The notes beneath the pieces were generated by a model that had not been told where the DNA came from, ran no database searches, and saw only the letters and a list, made by a program, of their open reading frames with translations. Positions 1-5,460 of a DNA stretch of 5,460 nucleotides are shown in pieces; the stretch's first letter is position 1; each line of letters begins with the position of its first letter. The stretch is from Bacteroidales bacterium UBA1179 (GTDB lineage Bacteria > Bacteroidota > Bacteroidia > Bacteroidales > Bacteroidaceae): contig DBYT01000059.1 in the NCBI GenBank assembly GCA_002309915.1, positions 1-5,460 of the forward strand, given 5' to 3'. A program made the position numbers and the translations under genes.

Positions 1-707
1 ATCACCTCGGTAGGCTCACCTACGGCCAGGCCGCCAATGGCATTGCCTTCGGCCCCTTTTGATGCTATGTATTCGGCTGATTGTGCCCTGAGGTCCTTGT
101 AAACGCAGCCCTGAACGATGGGGAACAGGGCCTGGTGGTAACCGTACTTGGGCTCGGTTGAGTTGAAGCGGTCAAAGCAGCGGTCCAGCCAGCGGTGTGT
201 GCGCTCCATGGACTGCTTGGCGTACTTGAACTCGGCGGTTCCGGGGCAGCACTCATCAAATGCCATTATGATATCGGCGCCGATGGTGCGCTCTATGTCC
301 ATTACGCGCTCGGGGGTGAACAGATGGCGAGAGCCGTCAATGTGTGACTGGAATGTCACGCCTTCCTCGGTCATCTTACGGAGGCCGGTCAGCGAGAAGA
401 CCTGGAAGCCGCCGCTGTCGGTCAGCATGGGGCGGTCAAAACCGTTGAATTTGTGCAATCCACCGGCTTTTTCCAGAACCTCCAGTCCCGGACGCAGATA
501 GAGATGGTAGGTGTTGCCCAGTATGATCTGGGCTTTTATATCGTCTTTGAGTTCAGGCAGATGCACGGCCTTGACCGAGCCTACGGTACCCACGGGCATG
601 AAAATGGGAGTCTGGATAACTCCGTGGTCCGTGGTTATCTTTCCGGCTCTGGCGTGGCTGGTGGTGTCAGTATGCTGAAGCTCGAATGTCAGTTTATTCT
701 CAGACAA
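1..707 (-). CDS. tgt: Queuine/preQ1 tRNA-guanine transglycosylase, N-terminal 235 codons (partial at window edge)
   Basis: Exchanges guanine-34 for preQ1 in the anticodon wobble position of the tRNAs for Asp, Asn, His and Tyr, a cytoplasmic step of queuosine synthesis. Visible residues, numbering from the TTG start: LTDSGGFQVFS at 95-105 with the conserved Asp97 of the active site; FDEC at 150-153, whose Cys is typical of bacterial preQ1-using enzymes; VQG at 198-200; and the substrate-pocket motif GGLAVGE at 225-231. The nucleophilic Asp and the C-terminal zinc site lie beyond position 1; the family is about 370-380 residues, so roughly 140 are missing. Start choice: the frame has a stop (TAG) at 740-738 and no ATG before Met37, which is inside the conserved IFMPVG segment. 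TTG at 707-705 gives MSENKLTFELQ, matching the usual TFELQ-like N-terminus. The start lies 4 bases after the lon stop, so translation is probably coupled to lon. Family call is firm; the exact start is less so (CTG at 692-690 is possible). Confidence 0.93.
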   Translation of the reverse strand, partial: MSENKLTFELQHTDTTSHARAGKITTDHGVIQTPIFMPVGTVGSVKAVHLPELKDDIKAQIILGNTYHLYLRPGLEVLEKAGGLHKFNGFDRPMLTDSGGFQVFSLTGLRKMTEEGVTFQSHIDGSRHLFTPERVMDIERTIGADIIMAFDECCPGTAEFKYAKQSMERTHRWLDRCFDRFNSTEPKYGYHQALFPIVQGCVYKDLRAQSAEYIASKGAEGNAIGGLAVGEPTEV

Positions 708-711
708 GGCT

Positions 712-3183
712 TTACTTTTGAGGTTCTTGGATGGGGACTATCTCCTGTGCGTTGCTTACCTTCTCGTCAAGCAGTGCAATCTTCCAGACTTCACTTATCT
801 CGTTGACATAGTGGAAATTCACTCCTTTCAGATACTCTTCGGGGATTTCCTCGATGTCGCGACGGTTCTCGGCGCAGAGTATGATATCGGTTATGCCGGC
901 GCGTTTGGCAGCCAGAATCTTCTCACGGATGCCGCCTACGGGCAGAACCTTGCCGCGCAGCGTAATCTCACCGGTCATGGCCAGGTTTGCACGCACCTTA
1001 CGCTGTGTGAAGGCCGATGCAATTGACGTTGCCATGGTGATACCTGCCGACGGGCCGTCCTTGGGAATGGCACCCTCAGGTACGTGGATATGTACGTTCC
1101 ATGAGTTGAAAACGGCGGGGTCAAGGCTGAGCAGTCCTGCATGTGAGCGTATGTACTCCATTGCCAGCATTGCGGATTCCTTCATCACGTCACCCAGGTT
1201 ACCGGTAAGTGTCAGTTTACCCTCCTTGCCGCGGCTCAGGCTGGTTTCTACAAAGAGAATCTCACCGCCAACGGCAGTCCAGGCAAGTCCGGTTACCACG
1301 CCGGCGTAGTCATTGCCCTGATACTTGTCGCGTGAGTAGGGCTTGGTACCCAGAAGTTCCTTAAGATCAGCCGGTTTTACCGTCATTTTGGCCTGGTCGG
1401 CGTTATCGGCATAACGGCATGCGGTCTTACGACATATCTTACCAATCTTCTTTTCAAGTTCACGTACACCTGATTCACGGGTGTAGTTCTCGATGATAGA
1501 CTCGATGGCCGGCTTGGTGATGGCCAGTGAGCCTTTCTTGAGTCCGTTGGCCTCCATCTCCTTGGGAATGAGGTGACGCTTGGCAATCTCAATCTTCTCT
1601 TCTGTGATATATCCGCTAACTTCAATTATCTCCATACGGTCCAGCAGAGGAGCAGGTATGGTGTTCAGGTTATTGGCGGTGGCTATGAACATAACCTTTG
1701 ACAGGTCATAGTCAATATCCAGGTAGTTGTCATGGAATGCATTGTTCTGCTCGGGGTCAAGTACCTCAAGCAGGGCCGATGAGGGATCACCCTGATTGGT
1801 CATCTGGCTTACCTTGTCAATCTCATCCAGAATGAATACAGGGTTGGATGATCCGGCCTTGGCCAGTCCCTTGATGATACGTCCGGGCATGGCGCCGATG
1901 TATGTCTTGCGGTGTCCGCGGATTTCGGCCTCATCATGCAGACCGCCCAGTGATATGCGCACGTATTTGCGCTTGAGGGCGTTGGCGATGGACAGACCCA
2001 GTGATGTCTTGCCGACTCCGGGAGGGCCGTAAAGGCACAGAATGGGTGACTTGAAATCACCGCGCAGTTTCATTACTGCAAGGTGCTCCAGGATACGCTC
2101 CTTGACTTTCTCCAGTCCGTAGTGGTCCTTATCAAGGGCCTTGCGGGCATTGGCCATATCAAGGTTATCCTTTGTATATTCACCCCAGGGCAGACTCAGA
2201 ACGGTCTGCAGGTATGACAGCTGTACGTTGTAGTCAGGTGACTGTGAGTTGGTGCGCTCAAGTTTGAGCAGTTCCTTGTCAAATATCTTGCGGACATCGG
2301 CACTCCATTTCTTCTGGCCGGCCTTGAGACGCATCTCCTCAATGTCCTGGTCCTGGACGCTTCCGCCCAGCTCATCCTGTATGTTCTTGAGCTCCTGCTG
2401 CAGGAAGTACTCTTTCTGCTGCTTGTCAATGTCCTCATGGGTGCGGCGCTGGATGCTCATCTTGAGTTCGGCCAGCTGGATCTCACGGTTAAGCAGCGAG
2501 AGCAGTGTCAGGGCGCGGCTTGAGCAGGTGCCTTCACGCAGCAGACGGGCTTTCTCCTTGACCTCAAAGGGCAGGTTGGCGCATATGAAGTTTATCAGGA
2601 ACAGTCCGTTTGATATGTTCTTGAGTGCGAATGCTGCATCGGGCTGTATGTTCTCGGACAGCTTTACATATTTGATGGCGGCATCCTTGCAGGAATCAAC
2701 TATTGCCTTGAACTCCTTGCTGCGGGTGGGGGGCAGCACCTCGGGGAAGAGGTCGGCTGTACCAACCAGGAAAGGCTTGTCATTGACGATGCTGCGCAGT
2801 TTGATGCGCTGCATGCCCTGCAGCACTACGGTCGTGGTCTGGTCGGGCATATCAAACACTCTTATCACTTTGGCCAGTACGCCAACGGAATAGAGGTCAT
2901 TGAAGCCGGGGTTCTCGGTATCAGGGTCTTTCTGGCAAAAGACTGCAATCTGCTTGCTGTCGGCAGATGCATTCTGTATCAGTTTCAGTGACGATTTACG
3001 GCCTACGGTCACGGGCATGACAACGGTGGGGAACAGCACCATGTTCCTGAGCGGAAGCACGGGAACCACCTCGTCCATCTGGGTGTCAAAAAGCCCGCTC
3101 TCGTTGCCGTCAAAGTCAGCAATCATTGAGAATGCCGGATTTGACTCGTCGAAAGTTTCTTCAGATTGTTTCTTGGTCCACAT
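712..3183 (-). CDS. lon: ATP-dependent Lon protease (LonA type), complete, 823 aa
   Basis: Cytoplasmic AAA+ serine protease that unfolds and degrades damaged and short-lived regulatory proteins. Domains in order: an acidic N-terminal tail (1-38); the LON substrate-binding domain from about 39, opening with VPVLPLRNMVLFP; a helical, coiled-coil-prone linker (about 235-310); the AAA+ module with Walker A GPPGVGKTS at 386-394, Walker B ILDEID at 451-456, sensor-1 ATANN at 501-505, a likely arginine finger Arg516 and sensor-2 GVRE at 572-575; then the protease domain with catalytic Ser712 in PKDGPSAG and Lys755 in GGIREK. The Ser-Lys spacing of 43 equals that of E. coli Lon (679/722). No key residue is missing and the length is normal for Bacteroidota. 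The ATG at 3183-3181 is preceded in frame by TGA (3189-3187), so no longer form is possible. It is first in a lon>tgt unit and divergent from the methyltransferase gene. No CIRCE-like heat-shock element is seen upstream. Confidence 0.98.
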   Translation of the reverse strand: MWTKKQSEETFDESNPAFSMIADFDGNESGLFDTQMDEVVPVLPLRNMVLFPTVVMPVTVGRKSSLKLIQNASADSKQIAVFCQKDPDTENPGFNDLYSVGVLAKVIRVFDMPDQTTTVVLQGMQRIKLRSIVNDKPFLVGTADLFPEVLPPTRSKEFKAIVDSCKDAAIKYVKLSENIQPDAAFALKNISNGLFLINFICANLPFEVKEKARLLREGTCSSRALTLLSLLNREIQLAELKMSIQRRTHEDIDKQQKEYFLQQELKNIQDELGGSVQDQDIEEMRLKAGQKKWSADVRKIFDKELLKLERTNSQSPDYNVQLSYLQTVLSLPWGEYTKDNLDMANARKALDKDHYGLEKVKERILEHLAVMKLRGDFKSPILCLYGPPGVGKTSLGLSIANALKRKYVRISLGGLHDEAEIRGHRKTYIGAMPGRIIKGLAKAGSSNPVFILDEIDKVSQMTNQGDPSSALLEVLDPEQNNAFHDNYLDIDYDLSKVMFIATANNLNTIPAPLLDRMEIIEVSGYITEEKIEIAKRHLIPKEMEANGLKKGSLAITKPAIESIIENYTRESGVRELEKKIGKICRKTACRYADNADQAKMTVKPADLKELLGTKPYSRDKYQGNDYAGVVTGLAWTAVGGEILFVETSLSRGKEGKLTLTGNLGDVMKESAMLAMEYIRSHAGLLSLDPAVFNSWNVHIHVPEGAIPKDGPSAGITMATSIASAFTQRKVRANLAMTGEITLRGKVLPVGGIREKILAAKRAGITDIILCAENRRDIEEIPEEYLKGVNFHYVNEISEVWKIALLDEKVSNAQEIVPIQEPQK

Positions 3184-3188
3184 AAATC

Positions 3189-3210
3189 ATTCTGCAAATA
3201 ATCTGCAAAT
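3189..3210. repeat. Tandem pair of 11-bp repeats at the lon promoter
   Basis: Two adjacent 11-bp units, ATTCTGCAAAT (3189-3199) and AATCTGCAAAT (3200-3210), differ at one base. The period is close to one helical turn, so both copies face the same side of the DNA. The distal unit overlaps the candidate lon -7 box and the proximal unit covers the predicted start of transcription and leader. This is where a repressor could bind; no regulator is identified. The region is AT-rich, which raises the odds of a chance repeat. Confidence 0.5.
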
Positions 3211-3213
3211 TTA
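3206..3213 (-). promoter_or_regulatory. Candidate lon -7 promoter box (TAAATTTG)
   Basis: Read on the minus strand this is TAAATTTG, an exact match to the Bacteroidota -7 consensus TAnnTTTG. It would start a transcript near 3199-3202, giving a leader of about 16-19 bases before the lon ATG. The -33 element is weak: CTG in place of TTG (3235-3233), at a 19-base spacing. No Shine-Dalgarno sequence is seen. The call rests on motif and position alone. Confidence 0.45.
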
Positions 3214-3275
3214 GATAATTGCGCGCACGTATCAGCTATTTGTGGCGTCAAAAGGGGTGAATAAAACAAAAAAAG

Positions 3276-3283
3276 TAATTTTG
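3276..3283 (+). promoter_or_regulatory. Candidate methyltransferase -7 promoter box (TAATTTTG)
   Basis: TAATTTTG matches the Bacteroidota -7 consensus TAnnTTTG exactly and lies 23 bases before the ATG at 3307, predicting a leader of about 17-20 bases. The expected -33 TTG is absent; the upstream 15 bases are A-rich (3261-3275) instead. An AGGGA at 3286-3290 is about 16 bases from the ATG, too far to act as a normal ribosome binding site. Confidence 0.45.
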
Positions 3284-3306
3284 CAGGGAAATTTGACACT
3301 TGCGGC

Positions 3307-4011
3307 ATGTCCAACCAGTACTTTGATTTCAAGGGTTTCCGTATAGAGCAGGACCGTTGCTCCATGAAGGTGGGGACCGATGGGGTCCTGCTGGGTGCGT
3401 GGTTTCCGATGGAATGGGGAAAAACCGTGCTGGATGTGGGGTGCGGCACCGGACTGGTTGCCATCATGGCTGCACAACGCGGCGCCGCAAGCGTAACGGC
3501 CGTCGAAATTGATCCTGAAGCCTCAGAGCAGGCATTCCAGAATGCTGCAAATTCAGAATGGAGCGACCGGATTTTTGTGCAATGTGCAGATTTTGCCCAT
3601 TTCACCGCACAAATCAGGTTTGATAGGATTGTCAGCAATCCGCCGTACTTCCGTGATTCATTGCGCTGTCCCGATCAGGGCCGAAACGCAGCCCGTCACA
3701 ATGACTCACTGAGTTACGAGACTCTGGTCCGATGCTCGGCCGCTCTTCTGGCTCCCGACGGACTGTTGTGTGTGGTGCTTCCTTATGATGCAGTGGGTGA
3801 GTTTACCAAATGCGCATCAGGTTTAGGTCTGAACCTGTGTCATGAGACCGATGTGGTTACCGCTCCGGGCAAGCAGCCCAAGCGCTCGTTGCTGGCATAC
3901 GGTTTTGGCAGTCGGGGTCTGAGAAAGGATGTCCTGGCTATTTGCGGAGAGGACGGGAAAGAGACATCGGGCTACATTAATCTTGTAAAGGATTTTTACC
4001 TTAAATACTAG
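3307..4011 (+). CDS. trmN6: tRNA1(Val) (adenine(37)-N6)-methyltransferase, TrmN6/YfiC family
   Basis: Predicted S-adenosylmethionine-dependent enzyme that methylates N6 of adenine-37, next to the anticodon of tRNA-Val in the family's characterised member (E. coli YfiC). Visible: the family N-terminus MKVGTDGVLLGAW at 20-32, the SAM-binding motif I DVGCGTG at 43-49, an acidic end of strand 2 in VEIDP at 66-70, and the amino-methyltransferase motif NPPYF at 111-115, which fits a base-N6 rather than carbon target. The 234-residue length is normal and the protein looks intact. The ATG at 3307 puts the conserved FRIEQ segment at residues 11-15, as expected. It is divergent from lon and overlaps the convergent lipid kinase gene by 4 bases. 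The fold and NPPY chemistry are sure; the exact tRNA target is taken from the family, and related N6-methyltransferases with other targets exist. Confidence 0.88.
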   Translation: MSNQYFDFKGFRIEQDRCSMKVGTDGVLLGAWFPMEWGKTVLDVGCGTGLVAIMAAQRGAASVTAVEIDPEASEQAFQNAANSEWSDRIFVQCADFAHFTAQIRFDRIVSNPPYFRDSLRCPDQGRNAARHNDSLSYETLVRCSAALLAPDGLLCVVLPYDAVGEFTKCASGLGLNLCHETDVVTAPGKQPKRSLLAYGFGSRGLRKDVLAICGEDGKETSGYINLVKDFYLKY

Positions 4012-4907
4012 ATCCTGCGGCGCTTGTCGGGGATGAGTACCTTAAGACCTCCCTTGATCATTCTTACATGGATTTCCTTACCCAGAGTCACGGGCTCGCC
4101 GTCGTAGTGGGCCGGTCCGTCCGAGTCACGTGTTATGGTCATTTGGGAGCACTTGCGAACCGTTACCTTTGGGTTGCGGTCAATCATCCTGTTGAACAGT
4201 TGGAAGGCCATGAGCGGAGCGTCCAGAGGTGTGAACGGGTGTATCACGACTACGTCCATAAGGCCGTCCTGCATGGATGCAGTGGGTGCTATGAAGGCAT
4301 TGTTGCCCCACTGGTCGGCGTTGGCGCAGGTTACTATGAAGCAGTCAAATGTCTCGCTCGAGTTGTCAAATGAGAGCTTGTAGGTCTTGTCCTTGTAGGT
4401 GGCAATCTCCCTGAGGATGCTCTCCATGTAGGTGAGCACTCCGCGCGTTCCGGCTTTTGAGAACGTATCGGTTACTTTGGCATCGAACCCTACACCGCAG
4501 GTGCAGAAGAAAGGGTGGTCCTCAATCATTCCGTAATCGATTTCGGAGAAGATGGATTTGTCAAGCCATTTTACTGCCTTGAACGGGTCCATGGGGATTC
4601 CCAGATGGCGCGCCAGACCATTGCCCGAACCGCAGGGTATTATGCCCAGCGCGGTGTTTGTTCCTATCAGTCCGCGGCCAACTTCGTTGACTGTTCCGTC
4701 GCCTCCAACGGCTATTACTGCGTCGTAGTTCTGAGCGGCGTACTGGCGGGCCAGTTCTGTGGCGTGCCCGCGGTACTGCGTGGATACTATGCTGAAATCA
4801 TAGAGGTCGCGGTTTACAAAACGCTCTATGATCGGGATTACAGGAATGAGCCTGATGGTTCCCGAGGTAGGATTGTAAACGAATACTATTTTCCTCTTGG
4901 GATTCAT
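4008..4907 (-). CDS. Diacylglycerol kinase-family lipid kinase (LCB5/YegS type), 299 aa
   Basis: ATP-dependent kinase that phosphorylates the hydroxyl of a lipid; family members act on diacylglycerol, sphingosine, ceramide or phosphatidylglycerol at the inner membrane surface. Motifs in order: NPTSG at 12-16, the nucleotide-binding GGDGTVNEV at 68-76, PCGSGNGLAR at 91-100, GVGFDA at 138-143, the C-terminal beta-domain motif DGLMDVVV at 214-221, and DGEP at 269-272, with Asp269 and Glu271 likely catalytic. Length and motif set are those of a complete soluble, peripheral-membrane enzyme; there is no signal peptide or membrane segment. ATG 4907-4905 places NPTSG near residue 12, as usual, and no other ATG precedes it in frame before a stop. 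Substrate cannot be read from sequence. Its divergent neighbour is serine palmitoyltransferase, which makes a sphingoid base or ceramide a plausible target, but diacylglycerol recycling is equally possible. It ends in a 4-base stop overlap with the convergent methyltransferase gene. Confidence 0.92.
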   Translation of the reverse strand: MNPKRKIVFVYNPTSGTIRLIPVIPIIERFVNRDLYDFSIVSTQYRGHATELARQYAAQNYDAVIAVGGDGTVNEVGRGLIGTNTALGIIPCGSGNGLARHLGIPMDPFKAVKWLDKSIFSEIDYGMIEDHPFFCTCGVGFDAKVTDTFSKAGTRGVLTYMESILREIATYKDKTYKLSFDNSSETFDCFIVTCANADQWGNNAFIAPTASMQDGLMDVVVIHPFTPLDAPLMAFQLFNRMIDRNPKVTVRKCSQMTITRDSDGPAHYDGEPVTLGKEIHVRMIKGGLKVLIPDKRRRI

Positions 4908-4935
4908 GAATTCAGCATAATTATAAATAGCGGTG

Positions 4936-4943
4936 CGAAGATA
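4936..4943 (-). promoter_or_regulatory. Weak candidate -7 box for the lipid kinase gene (TATCTTCG)
   Basis: Read on the minus strand, TATCTTCG matches TAnnTTTG at all but one fixed position and lies 28 bases upstream of the kinase ATG, giving a leader of roughly 20-25 bases. A TTG upstream (4962-4960) is only 16 bases away, shorter than the usual 19-21. This is the best promoter candidate for the gene in the intergenic region but remains tentative. Confidence 0.3.
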
Positions 4944-4951
4944 GCGAAAAA

Positions 4952-4964
4952 GATTGCAGCAATC
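4952..4964. promoter_or_regulatory. Perfect 6+1+6 palindrome between the kinase and spt genes, possible operator
   Basis: GATTGC-A-GCAATC is a perfect inverted repeat of 6-base arms around one central base. It contains the TTG (4954-4956) that fits the -33 element of the spt promoter and lies about 15 bases upstream of the candidate kinase -7 box, so a dimeric protein bound here could affect both genes. The one-base loop makes an RNA hairpin unlikely. A palindrome of this size can arise by chance in 83 bases; no regulator is known from the window. Confidence 0.35.
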
Positions 4965-4983
4965 GGCAAAATGACTAATTTTG
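4954..4983 (+). promoter_or_regulatory. spt promoter: -33 TTG, 19-base spacer, -7 TAATTTTG
   Basis: The -33 element TTG at 4954-4956, a 19-base spacer and the -7 box TAATTTTG at 4976-4983 together match the Bacteroidota promoter pattern TTG-N19-21-TAnnTTTG, the best match in this window. The -7 box ends only 7 bases before the spt ATG at 4991, so transcription from it should begin within a few bases of the start codon, leaving almost no leader and no room for a ribosome binding site. Confidence 0.55.
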
Positions 4984-4990
4984 CGCCGTT

Positions 4991-5460
4991 ATGAGCAAAC
5001 TTAGCGAAAGATGTGCACAGTATACTCTCCCGCAGGAGGGTAAGGCACAGGGCATATATCCGTATCACAGATGCATTTCCAGCCAGCAGGATACGGAGGT
5101 TATCATGGAGGGACGCAAGGTCCTTATGTTCGGTTCCAACTCTTATCTGGGACTGACCAATCATCCAAAAGTAATTGAGGCTGCAGTTGAGGCTGCAAAG
5201 AAATACGGTACAGGCTGTGCCGGTTCACGTTACCTGAACGGTACGCTGGACCTGCACAAGGATTTTGAGGCCGAACTTGCCGAGTTCGTGGGCAAGGAGG
5301 ACGCCATGATCTTTTCAACCGGATTCCAGACCAATCTGGGTACCATCTCATGTCTGATGGGCCGTGATGATTATGTGGTATGTGACGATCTGGACCATGC
5401 ATCGATTGTGGACGGCCGCCGTCTCTCTTTCGCAAAGCCGCTCAAGTTCAAGCATAACGA
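4991..5460 (+). CDS. spt: Serine palmitoyltransferase-type alpha-oxoamine synthase, first 156 codons (partial at window edge)
   Basis: Pyridoxal-phosphate enzyme that condenses serine with a long-chain acyl-CoA to 3-ketosphinganine, the committing step of sphingolipid synthesis in Bacteroidales. Visible: an N-terminal segment with GIYPYHR at 21-27, the core GSNSYLGL at 48-55, GCAGSRYLNGTLDLH at 75-89, FSTGFQ at 108-113, and DHAS at 135-138, whose His136 corresponds to the residue that stacks on the cofactor ring in this fold. The lysine that binds the cofactor lies past the window. The family is about 390-400 residues, so some 40 percent is seen. ATG 4991 follows an in-frame TAA at 4976-4978 and the next ATG (codon 39) would remove conserved sequence, so the start is secure. 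Close relatives are glycine C-acetyltransferase (Kbl) and BioF; the N-terminus and the SRYLNGTLDLH segment resemble the Bacteroides serine palmitoyltransferase more than Kbl, judged by eye. Confidence 0.85.
   Translation, partial: MSKLSERCAQYTLPQEGKAQGIYPYHRCISSQQDTEVIMEGRKVLMFGSNSYLGLTNHPKVIEAAVEAAKKYGTGCAGSRYLNGTLDLHKDFEAELAEFVGKEDAMIFSTGFQTNLGTISCLMGRDDYVVCDDLDHASIVDGRRLSFAKPLKFKHN

Noticed and set aside
148..806. Two plus-strand open frames (148-501 and 453-806) in the first 800 bases
   Set aside because: Both are antisense to tgt and the end of lon, where the minus-strand frames encode clearly conserved proteins.
2249..2893. Long open frame on the plus strand (214 codons) inside lon
   Set aside because: It is antisense to the linker and N-terminal domain of an intact lon gene, has a serine/arginine-rich composition typical of reverse-strand shadow frames, and resembles no family I know.
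3220..3227. TGCGCGCA 8-bp palindrome in the lon/methyltransferase intergenic region
   Set aside because: Short, of simple alternating composition, and in the promoter spacer with no second copy; indistinguishable from chance.
3184..3306. Searched for a CIRCE-type heat-shock operator and a sigma-32-like promoter upstream of lon
   Set aside because: Neither the TTAGCACTC/GAGTGCTAA inverted repeat nor sigma-32-type -35/-10 boxes are present.
3985..3999. GTAAA...TTTAC inverted repeat near the end of the methyltransferase gene, considered as a terminator
   Set aside because: Only a 5-bp AT-rich stem inside coding sequence with no following U-tract; too weak to support a terminator.
3997..4045. 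TACCTTAA repeated at 3997-4004 and 4038-4045
   Set aside because: An 8-base direct repeat in two different coding regions, one at the end of each convergent gene; most likely chance.
4515..4994. Plus-strand open frame of 159 codons antisense to the kinase and running to the spt start
   Set aside because: Shadow of the kinase coding sequence; it would overlap the spt promoter and shows no recognisable motif.
4904..5435. Minus-strand open frames opposite spt (4904-5164 and 5124-5435)
   Set aside because: They lie antisense to the conserved spt coding sequence, and the first also overlaps the intergenic region; neither has a family-like sequence.

Overview
The window looks like ordinary core chromosome from a member of the Bacteroidota, most likely the order Bacteroidales. 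The basis is protein resemblance by eye (Lon, Tgt and a serine palmitoyltransferase of the Bacteroides/Prevotella type), intergenic matches to the Bacteroidota -7 promoter box TAnnTTTG, and no Shine-Dalgarno sequence ahead of any gene. A genus cannot be named. Base composition looks balanced and even, and there are no mobile elements, CRISPR arrays, RNA genes or broken genes.

Layout. Positions 1-707 (minus) hold the N-terminal 235 codons of tgt, a tRNA-guanine transglycosylase cut by the window edge. Directly upstream of it on the same strand is a complete lon protease gene (712-3183), so lon and tgt form a tight lon>tgt transcription unit with only 4 bases between them. A 123-bp divergent intergenic region (3184-3306) separates lon from a plus-strand methyltransferase of the TrmN6/YfiC type (3307-4011). 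That gene converges on a minus-strand lipid kinase of the diacylglycerol kinase/LCB5/YegS family (4008-4907), and the two stop codons overlap in a shared CTAG. An 83-bp divergent region (4908-4990) follows, then the start of a plus-strand serine palmitoyltransferase (4991 to the edge, 156 codons seen).

How the genes may work together. Two themes are visible. One is protein and translation quality control: Lon degrades damaged proteins, while Tgt (wobble position 34) and TrmN6 (position 37) modify tRNA anticodon loops. The other is lipid metabolism: serine palmitoyltransferase commits serine and an acyl-CoA to sphingolipids, and a lipid kinase whose family includes sphingosine and ceramide kinases is divergently transcribed from it.

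I found no clearly new system. The points most worth a second look are the kinase-spt pairing, the apparently near-leaderless spt promoter with a palindrome over its -33 element, the tandem 11-bp repeat at the lon promoter, and the TTG start of tgt.
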